64,000 bases of DNA from NCBI GenBank assembly GCA_043819345.1, contig JBDREX010000053.1, forward strand, positions 1 through 64,000. Reading direction: 5' to 3'. This DNA is from CAYRDK01 sp043819345 (GTDB lineage Bacteria > Omnitrophota > Gorgyraeia > Velamenicoccales > Velamenicoccaceae). The notes under the pieces were generated by a model, which saw nothing but the letters and a program-made list of their open reading frames with translations, ran no database searches and was not told where the DNA came from. Positions 54,348-62,490 of the stretch are shown here, in pieces (the first letter of the stretch is position 1; the number at the start of each line of letters is the position of its first letter). The position numbers and the translations under genes are program-made.

Positions 54348-54701
54348 ATGCTCCAAGAAGAAGAAAAAACCCATCTTGGCGTTATCAAAATCCATAATAA
54401 CGTCATCGCCTCCATCGCCGTTTTAGCGGCTCAAGAAGTTGAAGGAATATCTAAAATATGTGATAATATAAGATCCAAAGCGTTCAACCTCTTAGGTAAA
54501 AAAGAAAAATCGGAAGCAATCGAAGTAAGATCTGAAAAGGATGGAAATATTACAATCATTGTCCCTGTCATCGTTAAATTTGGACACAATATTCCTGAGG
54601 TCGCTCTGGCGCTACAGGAAAAAATTAAAGCAGCAGTTGAAGAGGCAACAGATATCACACCTAAAGACATCGTTATACAGATTAAAGGTGTAGAAAAATA
54701 G
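54348..54701 (+). CDS. Asp23/Gls24-family envelope stress protein
   Basis: 117 residues; IHNNVIASIAVLAAQEVEGI and VIVKFGHNIPEVALALQEKI mark the Asp23/Gls24 family. In Gram-positives Asp23 is anchored to the membrane by AmaP, whose homologue is the very next gene, so the pair probably forms a membrane-associated assembly here too. GGAGG lies before the ATG. Confidence 0.85.
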   Translation: MLQEEEKTHLGVIKIHNNVIASIAVLAAQEVEGISKICDNIRSKAFNLLGKKEKSEAIEVRSEKDGNITIIVPVIVKFGHNIPEVALALQEKIKAAVEEATDITPKDIVIQIKGVEK

Positions 54702-54710
54702 GAGGATGAC

Positions 54711-55322
54711 ATGCGAACAACATTAAATATATTGTTGTATACTTTGGTGTTTGTAGTACTGGGAAGTCTTGCCGTCGCGTTTGCTTTTCATCTCGTCGAA
54801 CTTAAAGACATTATCACCATATTGGTCTATGCCTATCAAGACCTGCAAATTCGCTTAATAACGGGTCTTTCAGGGTTTGTTTGTATTCTATTAAGCTTTT
54901 CCATTGTTCAAAGTATAACCGGAAAGATCCAGCGCGAAAAAACAATAGCGTTTAATAATCCCAATGGCCAGGTTACAATTACATTATCGGCTGTTGAAGA
55001 TCTGATTAAGCGCTTAGCCGGCCAACAGCCTGAAATCAAGGACGCGCGAGCTGATGTCAAGGCCACAAAAAAAGGAATAGATGTAAGCATGAAAATTATC
55101 CTTCGCACAGAAACAAGTGTGCCTGACTTCACATCCAAACTCCAGGAAATTATCGCATCCAGAATTCAGGATGTTTTCGGTATTGAAGAAACCATCAATG
55201 TTAAAATCCATGTGGCCAAAATTATCACAACCGATGATAAGGCAAAAAAGAAGAGAGATAAAAACCAGGAACAACTCAATCAGGAAGATATCGCAATCCC
55301 CTATCAGGGAATAAAGATATAA
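54711..55322 (+). CDS. AmaP-like membrane anchor for Asp23
   Basis: 203 residues with two N-terminal membrane helices (about 5-28 and 48-68) followed by a soluble domain that itself resembles Asp23 (NPNGQVTITLSAVEDLIKRL, IQDVFGIEETINVKIHV). The C-terminus is Lys/Gln-rich. This is the alkaline shock anchor AmaP layout. GGAGG precedes the ATG. Confidence 0.82.
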   Translation: MRTTLNILLYTLVFVVLGSLAVAFAFHLVELKDIITILVYAYQDLQIRLITGLSGFVCILLSFSIVQSITGKIQREKTIAFNNPNGQVTITLSAVEDLIKRLAGQQPEIKDARADVKATKKGIDVSMKIILRTETSVPDFTSKLQEIIASRIQDVFGIEETINVKIHVAKIITTDDKAKKKRDKNQEQLNQEDIAIPYQGIKI

Positions 55323-55402
55323 AAAATTACAGACGCAATGACACAAAGTCACAAGTATAAACACAACAGATAAGTAAAAGTTATTACAAGGGAGTAGATA
55401 CT

Positions 55403-56431
55403 ATGAAGATAGGTGTACTTACAGGGGGCGGAGATTGCCCAGGATTAAACCCAGTTATCAGAGCAATCGTACGCAAAGCTTACAACGACAAGCACGAAAC
55501 AATTGGCTTTAAAAATGGATGGAAAGGTATTATTGATGGCGACAGCATGCCGTTAAACCTTGATGCCATTTCCGGAATTCTTCCTAAAGGCGGCACTATA
55601 TTAGGCACAAGCCGCACTAACCCTTTTAAAGATAAAACCGGAGCGGACGTCCAAAAAATAAAAGATGTCTTCAAAAAATTTAAACTAGATGCTCTTATCG
55701 CTATCGGAGGCGAAGATACACTTGGAGCCGCCAACAAGCTTGTTAAGGAAGGTTTAAATGTTGTTGGTGTCCCTAAGACCATTGATAATGACCTTTCCTC
55801 AACCGACTACACATTCGGTTTTGACACATCCGTTAATATTGCAATGGAAGCGATTGATCGCCTGCACACAACCGCTGAAAGCCATCACAGGATCATGGTA
55901 GCTGAAATCATGGGGCGCCATGCCGGTTGGATAGCAACTTTTGCCGGAATCGCAGGCGGAGCAGATGTCGTCTTAATCCCTGAACTTCCTATCGACATAG
56001 ATGAAACATGCAACATCCTAAAAAAACGCCACTCCAGAGGAAAGACCTTCAGCATTGTTGTTGTTGCTGAAGGCGCCAAGTTCAAAGACCAGGACATCAC
56101 AAAGGACCAAACGCTGGATGAATTTGGACACGTAAAACTTGGTGGCATCGGTGACCGCTTAGCAAAACTCATAGAAGAGAAAACAGGGTATGAAACCAGA
56201 GTAAGCGTTTTGGGCCATATTCAGAGAGGCGGCTCCCCAACAGCATTCGACAGGATTCTCGGCACAAGATTTGGTATCAAAGCTGTAGAACTGGTAGAAA
56301 ACAATGACTTTGGAAAAATGGTCAGCCTGTGCGGAACTAAAATCGTTGCTGTACCTTTAGAAAGTGCCGTTTCAAAACTAAAAACAATTGACATGGACCT
56401 TTATGATATCGCAAAAGAGTTTTTTGGATAA
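55403..56431 (+). CDS. pfp: 6-phosphofructokinase, predicted pyrophosphate-dependent
   Basis: 342 residues. PFK motifs: GVLTGGGDCPGLN, AIGGEDTLGAANKL, VPKTIDNDLSSTDYTFG, MGRHAGWIATFAG and GHIQRGGSPTAFDRILG. The phosphate-donor positions are Asp105 (in GGEDT) and Lys125 (in PKTID), corresponding to E. coli Gly104 and Gly124. Asp plus Lys is the pattern of pyrophosphate-dependent enzymes, so this is likely EC 2.7.1.90 rather than ATP-PFK, and possibly reversible. Confidence 0.85.
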   Translation: MKIGVLTGGGDCPGLNPVIRAIVRKAYNDKHETIGFKNGWKGIIDGDSMPLNLDAISGILPKGGTILGTSRTNPFKDKTGADVQKIKDVFKKFKLDALIAIGGEDTLGAANKLVKEGLNVVGVPKTIDNDLSSTDYTFGFDTSVNIAMEAIDRLHTTAESHHRIMVAEIMGRHAGWIATFAGIAGGADVVLIPELPIDIDETCNILKKRHSRGKTFSIVVVAEGAKFKDQDITKDQTLDEFGHVKLGGIGDRLAKLIEEKTGYETRVSVLGHIQRGGSPTAFDRILGTRFGIKAVELVENNDFGKMVSLCGTKIVAVPLESAVSKLKTIDMDLYDIAKEFFG

Positions 56432-56434
56432 ATT

Positions 56435-57010
56435 ATGAAAGATAAAATTAAAGAGATTATCAAAGATTCCATTACAGCTAAAGCGTATTTGCTTTACGAC
56501 GAAGAACTGATTAAAAAAATTCAGGAAAGCGCCAAACTCATTAGCATGTCTTTGAATAAAGGCAAAAAAATTCTGATCTTTGGAAATGGCGGAAGCGCGG
56601 CTGATAGCCAACACTTTGCGGCAGAGTTAATAGGAAGGTTTCAAAAAGAAAGAAGAGCACTTGCCGCCGTCTCTTTAAGCACAGATACGTCTGTTTTAAC
56701 ATCCTTAAGCAATGACTACTCCTTTGACGTTATCTTTAAACGGCAAATTGAAGCTCTGGGCAACACAGGTGACATCGCCTTTGGCATATCAACAAGCGGA
56801 ACATCAAAAAACGTGCTTGAAGGCATCAAAGCGGCAAGGAAATTAAAAATAAAAACTATCGGCTTGTCAGGAGATAAAAAAAATGGGCTCAACAGCCTTG
56901 CGGATATAGGCATCACAGTTCCAAACACAAAAACCGCTCGCATTCAAGAAGCGCACATCTTGATTATTCACATTATCTGCGAGCTGATTGAAAACTCTCT
57001 AAAAAAGTAG
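56435..57010 (+). CDS. gmhA: Phosphoheptose isomerase-like SIS protein
   Basis: 191 residues. The SIS fold with FGNGGSAADSQHFAAELIGR, ALAAVSLSTDTSVLTSLSND and GISTSGTSKNVLEGIKAA matches GmhA, which converts sedoheptulose 7-phosphate to D-glycero-D-manno-heptose 7-phosphate. The next gene is the matching nucleotidyltransferase, supporting ADP-heptose synthesis for lipopolysaccharide core. Confidence 0.9.
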   Translation: MKDKIKEIIKDSITAKAYLLYDEELIKKIQESAKLISMSLNKGKKILIFGNGGSAADSQHFAAELIGRFQKERRALAAVSLSTDTSVLTSLSNDYSFDVIFKRQIEALGNTGDIAFGISTSGTSKNVLEGIKAARKLKIKTIGLSGDKKNGLNSLADIGITVPNTKTARIQEAHILIIHIICELIENSLKK

Positions 57011-57481
57011 ATGAACATAAAAATTAAGCCCATTGCCCAGTTAAAGAAGATAACAGACCGGGCAAAAAAAAATAAAAAAATCATAGTTTTTACGAATGGC
57101 TGTTTTGATATTATTCATTATGGCCATGTGCAATATCTGCAAAAGGCCAAAGCAAAAGGGGACATATTAATTATTGGCTTGAATGCGGATAAATCTGTTA
57201 GAAGGCTCAAAGGCAAAAATAGGCCCATTAACTGCCAAAAAGACAGAGCCGGTATCCTGGCAGCATTTGAATGTGTTGATTATATAGTTATTTTCAATGA
57301 AGACACTCCTTTTAATGTTATTAAAATTCTTAAGCCAAATGTCCTCATCAAAGGAGCAGACTGGTCCAATAAGACTATTATTGGCGCAGATATTGTAACA
57401 AGCTGCGGTGGAAAGGTCTTAACGATACCTTATCTAAAAAACAGGTCCACTTCGCACATCATTGAAAAGATAGCCACTTAA
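57011..57481 (+). CDS. hldE: D-glycero-beta-D-manno-heptose 1-phosphate adenylyltransferase
   Basis: 156 residues equal to the C-terminal, nucleotidyltransferase half of HldE (RfaE2). The HxGH site is FTNGCFDIIHYGHVQYLQKA, with NADKSVRRLKGKNRPIN and the late IKGADWSNKTIIGADIV. The kinase half is not here and must be a separate gene elsewhere. It starts directly at the gmhA stop. Confidence 0.9.
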   Translation: MNIKIKPIAQLKKITDRAKKNKKIIVFTNGCFDIIHYGHVQYLQKAKAKGDILIIGLNADKSVRRLKGKNRPINCQKDRAGILAAFECVDYIVIFNEDTPFNVIKILKPNVLIKGADWSNKTIIGADIVTSCGGKVLTIPYLKNRSTSHIIEKIAT

Positions 57482-57492
57482 CACTCACTGCA

Positions 57493-57960
57493 ATGCCAAT
57501 AAAAAAACTCTCAAGCGAAACATGTGAAAAATCAACACGTTGCGATTCTTATAGAATCATTGACGCCAACATCAACCGTTGCAAAGAAGGCCTTCGCGTC
57601 TGCGAAGAAATTGCGCGCTTTCATTTAAAAAACAGTTGTTCTTCAAAAAAATACAGCGTCATACGACACATGTTGACAAAATTGTGCAAAGAATCAAAAC
57701 TCGACCAAAAAGAACTCTTTAAGCACAGAGACTCTAAGCGTGATGTTGGACGTGCTTTTAACCTTGGACCAAAACGATCTAATTTTCAAAATATCTTTCT
57801 GGCTAATGCGCAAAGGACAAAAGAGGCTTTTCGCGTGCTCGAAGAATTTTCTAAGCTATTTGATACAACTTTAAGCAAAAACATACAAAATTTACGATTT
57901 GATTTTTATGAACTGGAAAAAACAACAATTAAAAAATTCCCGGCTTTACTTGATTCTTGA
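57493..57960 (+). CDS. ThiD2-like hydroxymethylpyrimidine phosphate kinase domain protein
   Basis: 155 residues matching the domain that in many bacteria is fused N-terminally to thiamine phosphate synthase: RIIDANINRCKEGLRVCEEI, SVIRHMLTKLCKES, HRDSKRDVG and NAQRTKEAFRVLEEFSK. This ThiD2 family has been assigned HMP-phosphate kinase activity. Here it is a separate reading frame whose 3' end overlaps thiE by 53 bases in another frame. No ordinary thiD is in the window. Confidence 0.72.
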   Translation: MPIKKLSSETCEKSTRCDSYRIIDANINRCKEGLRVCEEIARFHLKNSCSSKKYSVIRHMLTKLCKESKLDQKELFKHRDSKRDVGRAFNLGPKRSNFQNIFLANAQRTKEAFRVLEEFSKLFDTTLSKNIQNLRFDFYELEKTTIKKFPALLDS

Positions 57961-58555
57961 TAACCCCACATGTGGCTTTAAGAACCTAAGCAAGATCCTC
58001 ACAAAAGCTATTAAAGGCGGCGTTGACATTGTTCAGCTCAGAGATAAAACATCTTCTGCAAAAACTCTCCTGCAAGCAGGTTTAATCTTAAAAAAAATTG
58101 CTAAAAAATATCGCCGGCCTTTTATTGTCAATGACCGGCTAGATATAGCCATCGCCCTTGATGCTGATGGTGTTCATTTAGGACAGGAAGATGTACCCGT
58201 TTCTGTTGCGCGAAAAATCTTAGGATCAGAAAAAATTATAGGCCTATCTACTCATAGTCTAAAAGAAGTTAAGGCCGCTCAAAAAATGCCAATAGACTAC
58301 CTTGGTTTTGGACCGGTTTTTCAAACAGCCACAAAACCGACATTGTTACCAAAAGGCATAAAAATGCTTAAAAACGCACTTACAATAAGTAAATTGCCAA
58401 TTTTTGCTATTGGTGGAATTGAAGAAAAAACATTATCTGATATAATGGCGCGTAATATTCCTATCAATCGCGCTGCTGTATGCCGCCCGGTTTGCCTAGC
58501 ACGCAATCCAGAAAAAGCTGCTCGCAGACTAAAAGACAGGCTCAAAAATGTATAA
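57908..58555 (+). CDS. thiE: Thiamine phosphate synthase
   Basis: 215 residues from ATG 57908, inside the upstream gene. TIM barrel with GGVDIVQLRDKTSSAK, FIVNDRLDIAIALDADGVHL, GQEDVPVSVARKIL, IIGLSTHSLKEVKAAQ and LGFGPVFQTATKPT. It joins the pyrimidine and thiazole halves of thiamine. The usual glycine-rich phosphate site near the C-terminus is shortened to FAIGGIEEKT. An upstream TTG at 57899 is a possible alternative start. Confidence 0.88.
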   Translation: MNWKKQQLKNSRLYLILDNPTCGFKNLSKILTKAIKGGVDIVQLRDKTSSAKTLLQAGLILKKIAKKYRRPFIVNDRLDIAIALDADGVHLGQEDVPVSVARKILGSEKIIGLSTHSLKEVKAAQKMPIDYLGFGPVFQTATKPTLLPKGIKMLKNALTISKLPIFAIGGIEEKTLSDIMARNIPINRAAVCRPVCLARNPEKAARRLKDRLKNV

Positions 58556-59831
58556 ATCGTTAGTTCAAAATAAAAAGTTTTATCCCCTTATAAAAAAGAC
58601 AGCGAAAAAAGAAGGAATAAGCGCCACCGAATTAACACGCCGTATCCAAGATGGAAGCTGTGTTATCACACACAATAATACAAAAAAACTGGATAAACCA
58701 TGTGCTATCGGAAGAGGTTTGACTACAAAAGTTAATGTCAATATCGGTACCTCCACAGATAAAAACAGCCTCAGGAATGAACTCAAAAAATTAGATTTAT
58801 CTATTGAATTAGGGGCTGACGCTATTATGGATTTAAGCCTGGGTGGCAATCTTGCTGTTATCAGGAAAACAATCATCAAAAATTCTCCATTGCCTATCGG
58901 GACAGTTCCTATTTATGAAGCTGCTATGAGAGCGCAAAGAAGGAAAGGAACATTCCTAAAAATGGAAAAGGAGGAAATTCTGGATGTTCTGCGTGACCAG
59001 GCTATTTCTGGTGTCGACTTTTTCACTGTGCACTGTGGCATCAATCAAAAAAGCCTCCAAGTCTTTCTGAAAAATAAAAGGCTGCTCAATGTTGTAAGCC
59101 GAGGAGGAGCTCTTATCGTCAACTGGATGCGCAAAAATAATCGCGAAAATCCATTTTACGAATATTTTGACGATATCCTGAAACTCGCTAAAAATTATAA
59201 TATTACCCTCAGCCTGGGGGACGGAATGAGGCCGGGGTCAATTTTAGATGCTACAGATCCGGCACAAATCGCCGAACTTAAAGAACTTGGCAAGCTAACA
59301 GATCGATGTCACAAAGCTGGAGTCCAGGTGATTATTGAAGGGCCGGGGCACGTGCCTTTACATCAGATCAAAGAAAACATGGAACTCCAAAAAAAGATCT
59401 GCAAAGGCGCGCCATTCTATGTATTGGGCCCACTCGTAACAGATGTTGCCATTGGTTACGATCATATCTCCGGAGCCATAGGAGGGGCTTTGGCCGCTTT
59501 TTATGGAGCCGATTTTCTATGTTATTTGACTCCAGCCGAACATGTACGGCATCCCTCTATTGAAGATGCCAGAGACGGCCTCATCGCATCAAAAATAGCC
59601 GCTCACGCGGCAGATATCGCTAAAGGCTTAAAAGGCGCTATTGACTGGGACAAGAAGCTCTCTTTAGCCCGCAGAAACAGAGATTGGGCCAAACAGATGA
59701 AGCTTGCTATAGACCCTCGTAAGGCCCATGAGTACAGAAAATCATCTCATCCAAAAATTAAAGATGTCTGCACCATGTGTGGAGAATTTTGCTCTATTAG
59801 ACTGATCGATAAGTGTCTGAATGACCAATAA
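58548..59831 (+). CDS. thiC: Phosphomethylpyrimidine synthase ThiC
   Basis: 427 residues, radical SAM enzyme making the thiamine pyrimidine from aminoimidazole ribotide. Visible: RGLTTKVNVNIGTSTDKN, MDLSLGGNLAVIRK, FFTVHCGINQKSL, LGDGMRPGSILDATDPAQ, EGPGHVPLHQI and the C-terminal cluster CTMCGEFC. The cluster spacing is CxxCxxxC. No TPP riboswitch is seen anywhere upstream in this operon. Confidence 0.94.
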   Translation: MYKSLVQNKKFYPLIKKTAKKEGISATELTRRIQDGSCVITHNNTKKLDKPCAIGRGLTTKVNVNIGTSTDKNSLRNELKKLDLSIELGADAIMDLSLGGNLAVIRKTIIKNSPLPIGTVPIYEAAMRAQRRKGTFLKMEKEEILDVLRDQAISGVDFFTVHCGINQKSLQVFLKNKRLLNVVSRGGALIVNWMRKNNRENPFYEYFDDILKLAKNYNITLSLGDGMRPGSILDATDPAQIAELKELGKLTDRCHKAGVQVIIEGPGHVPLHQIKENMELQKKICKGAPFYVLGPLVTDVAIGYDHISGAIGGALAAFYGADFLCYLTPAEHVRHPSIEDARDGLIASKIAAHAADIAKGLKGAIDWDKKLSLARRNRDWAKQMKLAIDPRKAHEYRKSSHPKIKDVCTMCGEFCSIRLIDKCLNDQ

Positions 59832-59871
59832 CTAAACGCCAGGCCTCCAATTAGATATTTTAAAGACTGCT

Positions 59872-60201
59872 ATGCGCATATGGGATATTGATCCAAAAAA
59901 GTTATGCCGGCAACATCTATTAGGCGAACATAGGGAATTGCATGCCATATGGACAATAATCACTCAAGATAAAAAGGGCTACGCTCATCATCCTGAAACA
60001 AAAAGATGGCGAGGCAAACTCAAAGCATTATACCTCCGGCACAAAAAACTCGTCTGTGAAATGAAACGCCGAAGCTATACTCACAAAAGCAAACTCTGCT
60101 CAAAATTAGCTACGGGAGCATCAGAACAAAAGCACATTCTAGACTCTATCTCAAAACAAAAAACTCTTCTAAGGCGTAAAAAATGTAGCTGCAAAATCTA
60201 A
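59872..60201 (+). CDS. Pyrimidine dimer DNA glycosylase-like protein
   Basis: 109 residues. MRIWDIDPKKLCRQHLLGEH, HAIWTIITQDKKGYAHHPET and KRWRGKLKALYLRHKKLVCE resemble the T4 endonuclease V/pyrimidine-dimer excision family. A short basic tail follows. It would act on UV-damaged DNA. Presumably read from the thi transcript, 40 bases after thiC. Confidence 0.72.
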   Translation: MRIWDIDPKKLCRQHLLGEHRELHAIWTIITQDKKGYAHHPETKRWRGKLKALYLRHKKLVCEMKRRSYTHKSKLCSKLATGASEQKHILDSISKQKTLLRRKKCSCKI

Positions 60202-60229
60202 ATATTCCTAAAAGCTGATATTCTAAAAC

Positions 60230-60258
60230 TTGACAAAACTAAAAAAAAATGGCATAAT
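60230..60258 (+). promoter_or_regulatory. Promoter of the nitrogen-cluster leader, copy 1
   Basis: TTGACA (60230-60235), 17 bases, CATAAT (60253-60258). The predicted start near 60265 coincides with the first strand of the leader's 5' hairpin. Confidence 0.7.
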
Positions 60259-60264
60259 TACTTC

Positions 60265-60407
60265 GCGCACAAAGTTTGTGCACAAAACTGAACAATGAAG
60301 CGTTCCAACACGGAACGCTTTTTTGTTGGTGGCGTTTCACCGAAGAAAAAATATATGGATAAAGACGTCCTTTTTTAGGCACAGTAGTGCCCGAAAAGGG
60401 ATTTTTT
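60265..60407 (+). ncRNA. Structured nitrogen leader RNA, copy 1 (upstream of the sigma-like gene)
   Basis: Three hairpins in a row. P1: GCGCAC/GTGCAC around AAAGTTT (60265-60283). P2: AGCGTTCC/GGAACGCT around AACAC (60299-60319), followed by six T. P3: 60368-60401, a long stem TCCTTTTTT+GGCAC against GTGCC+GAAAAGGGA, followed by six T. A small hairpin GGTG/CACC lies between P2 and P3. A second copy precedes gltB. Bases 60357-60383 are identical to 63130-63156, and stem changes between copies keep pairing. No known riboswitch consensus is recognised. Confidence 0.75.
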
Positions 60408-60460
60408 GTTTTCAGGGACAATGGTGTTCTGAATCTTTAAAAAAAGAGGAGCAGAACGCT

Positions 60461-61012
60461 ATGAATTTTTATATTCTACTAAAAAGGATTTCACCGCGGT
60501 TAAAGAATCTTTCCAGATATCTATTGAGAACACAAAGCGCTCAAAGCTCTTTTGGGGCAGATGACATTTACCAAGAAATGTGCCTCCATCTATGGCAAAG
60601 ATTCAAAAATGGCGTTTCCCCTGAATTTAATGATGCCTATATCGTCAAGAGCTGTGAATTTCATATCCGTAATTTCTTAAGAAAAAAAATTGATAAGTTG
60701 AAACCTCGGAGCCTTGAAGAGCCTCTTGGTGAAACAGGCCTCTTATTAAAAGATACTCTCATAAGCTCTCTGTCACATCACAACGACTGTTTTAACCATA
60801 TTCTTATTGAAGAAATCAGGAAAAAAATATCTAATGAAAAAGAAGAAGGCGTATTTAATCTATTATTAAAAGGCCATACAGTCAGAGACATTGGAAAGAA
60901 TCTCGGTATTTCACATGTTATGGTCGTCAAATATAAAAACAGAATTGTTAAAAGATGGAAAAATGAAGTACTCGGTTACCAAAAAGAGAAGACTGTTACT
61001 TATGGTAATTAG
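60461..61012 (+). CDS. Sigma-70 family (ECF-like) factor
   Basis: 183 residues from ATG 60461 (AGAGGAG nine bases upstream). Region 2-like segment GADDIYQEMCLHLWQRFKNG and AYIVKSCEFHIRNFLRKKID, then a region 4-like helix-turn-helix GHTVRDIGKNLGISHVMVVK near the C-terminus. No anti-sigma gene adjoins. Its place between the structured leader and amt-glnK suggests it takes part in nitrogen control; target promoters are unknown. It could instead be a sigma-related regulator that does not direct initiation. Confidence 0.75.
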   Translation: MNFYILLKRISPRLKNLSRYLLRTQSAQSSFGADDIYQEMCLHLWQRFKNGVSPEFNDAYIVKSCEFHIRNFLRKKIDKLKPRSLEEPLGETGLLLKDTLISSLSHHNDCFNHILIEEIRKKISNEKEEGVFNLLLKGHTVRDIGKNLGISHVMVVKYKNRIVKRWKNEVLGYQKEKTVTYGN

Positions 61013-61061
61013 AAGAAGTAGTTTATTATAGTCCCATAGCCGTGACTTTAAATAAAACAAT

Positions 61062-61108
61062 GGCGTCTGATATCTTTGCCAGGATGGCAAATAATCAGGC
61101 GCCTTTTT
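61062..61108 (+). terminator. Terminator-like hairpin in the amt leader
   Basis: Outer stem GGCGTCTGAT/ATCAGGCGCC (ten pairs, one G-U), inner stem TTTGCC/GGCAAA with loop AGGAT, then TTTTTATTT. It begins with ACAATGG, as do the P2 hairpins of the two nitrogen leaders. It either ends the sigma-like transcript or attenuates amt, whose ATG is 35 bases on. Confidence 0.75.
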
Positions 61109-61142
61109 ATTTGTACCTTATTCAATAGAAAGTGAGGCAATC

Positions 61143-62405
61143 ATGGAACAACAACTCCTTAACAGCATGCTCACGGGACTGGATACGGTCTGGGTTCTCT
61201 TGGCCGCTTTTTTAGTCTTTTTTATGCAAGCCGGCTTCGGCATGGTAGAAGCTGGTTTCATCCGGGCAAAAAATACCTGCAATATCTTAACAAAGAATTT
61301 TCTGGACTTCTGTATGGCATCCATAGGATTTTTCTTGTTTGGATATGCTATCATGTTTGGTGATGGAAACGCTTTTTTAGGATTAACGGGATGGTTTCTG
61401 GCAGGCGCCAAATCCGGATGCGGCGTACCACTTTACGCCTTCTGGCTATTTCAAGCCGCATTTTGCGGAGCCGCCGCAACAATTGTCGCGGGCGGTGTCG
61501 CAGAAAGAATGAAATTTGCTGCCTATCTGGCCTATTCCTTCATCATCTCAGCGTTTATTTATCCAATCGTTGGCCATTGGATCTGGGGTGGAGGCTGGTT
61601 AGCTAAAATAGGTTTTGCTGACTTTGCCGGATCAACCGTAGTGCATGCTTTAGGCGGATTTGCGGCATTAGTAGGCACGATAATACTTAAACCGCGCATA
61701 GGCAAATACAATCCCGATGGATCCGCGAACGCTATTGCCGGGCATTCCATTCCCTTAGCATCATTAGGTGTATTTATTCTATGGTTTGGATGGTTTGGTT
61801 TTAACCCCGGTTCAACATTAAGTGTCGGCAACGGTGACTTAATCGCACGCATTGCCATCAACACAAATATTGCCGCTGCTATGGGTGGAATCGTAGCCCT
61901 TATTACCGTTTGGAAAAAATTCGGCAAACCGGACCTCTCCATGGCCATGAACGGCGCTTTAGCAGGGCTCGTCGCGATTACAGCGCCTTGCGCGTTTGTC
62001 GAACCATGGGCAGCTATTCTCATCGGCGGCATAGGAGGATTCATCGTTATCAAAGGAGTTGTCCTGCTCGATAAACTCCATATTGATGATCCAGTTGGCG
62101 CTGTTCCCGTTCATGGGTTCAACGGCATTTGGGGAACACTAGCTGTGGGGATATTTGGACGTGCCTCGTTGGGTTTGGCTCATAACGGATTATTATACGC
62201 AGGAGGATTCAAGCAACTTGGAATTCAATTTCTGGGAATAACATCCGTCGTCTCATTCATCGTCATCATTATGACAATTGTTTTTAAGATTATAGATAAA
62301 ATAATCGGATTAAGAGTCTCCAGAGATGAAGAGCTTAAGGGCCTGGATATTTCCGAACACGGTATGGAATCTTATTCAGGGTTTCAAATATTTGTCACAG
62401 AATAA
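61143..62405 (+). CDS. amt: Ammonium transporter
   Basis: 420 residues with eleven membrane helices expected. Family segments: FFMQAGFGMVEAGFIRAKN, AEFAA-like FCGAAATIVAGGVAERMKF, DFAGSTVVHALGGFAALVG (first pore His), WFGWFGFNPGSTL and VPVHGFNGIWGTLAVGIF (second pore His). It conducts ammonium/ammonia. A PII gene follows, the classical amtB-glnK pair. Confidence 0.95.
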   Translation: MEQQLLNSMLTGLDTVWVLLAAFLVFFMQAGFGMVEAGFIRAKNTCNILTKNFLDFCMASIGFFLFGYAIMFGDGNAFLGLTGWFLAGAKSGCGVPLYAFWLFQAAFCGAAATIVAGGVAERMKFAAYLAYSFIISAFIYPIVGHWIWGGGWLAKIGFADFAGSTVVHALGGFAALVGTIILKPRIGKYNPDGSANAIAGHSIPLASLGVFILWFGWFGFNPGSTLSVGNGDLIARIAINTNIAAAMGGIVALITVWKKFGKPDLSMAMNGALAGLVAITAPCAFVEPWAAILIGGIGGFIVIKGVVLLDKLHIDDPVGAVPVHGFNGIWGTLAVGIFGRASLGLAHNGLLYAGGFKQLGIQFLGITSVVSFIVIIMTIVFKIIDKIIGLRVSRDEELKGLDISEHGMESYSGFQIFVTE

Positions 62406-62490
62406 ATAATACTATCTAAGTCAGCGGGATTTCCGTTAGCAAGCTTGTCGTCACAACTCACTAACCCGCAAACGGTTTAAGGAGCTTAAA

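Noticed and set aside
60250..60266. Sigma-54 promoter (TGGCAT...)
   Set aside because: The GC element is not at the required spacing from GG, whereas TTGACA-N17-CATAAT overlaps it perfectly.
60265..60319. ANTAR two-hairpin target RNA
   Set aside because: The P1 loop has A at 1 and G at 4, but it is seven bases long and the P2 loop (AACAC or AGA) lacks the required hexaloop pattern in both copies.
60357..60410. Possible conserved peptide encoded by the repeated nitrogen element
   Set aside because: Translated in one frame the copies look alike (IKTSFFRH), but nearly all differences between them change amino acids while keeping RNA pairing, so selection is on RNA.
60323..60460. N-terminal extension of the sigma-like gene
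   Set aside because: The frame is open back to 60323, but it crosses the P2-P3 hairpins. The ATG at 60461 has a good ribosome site and starts the conserved part.
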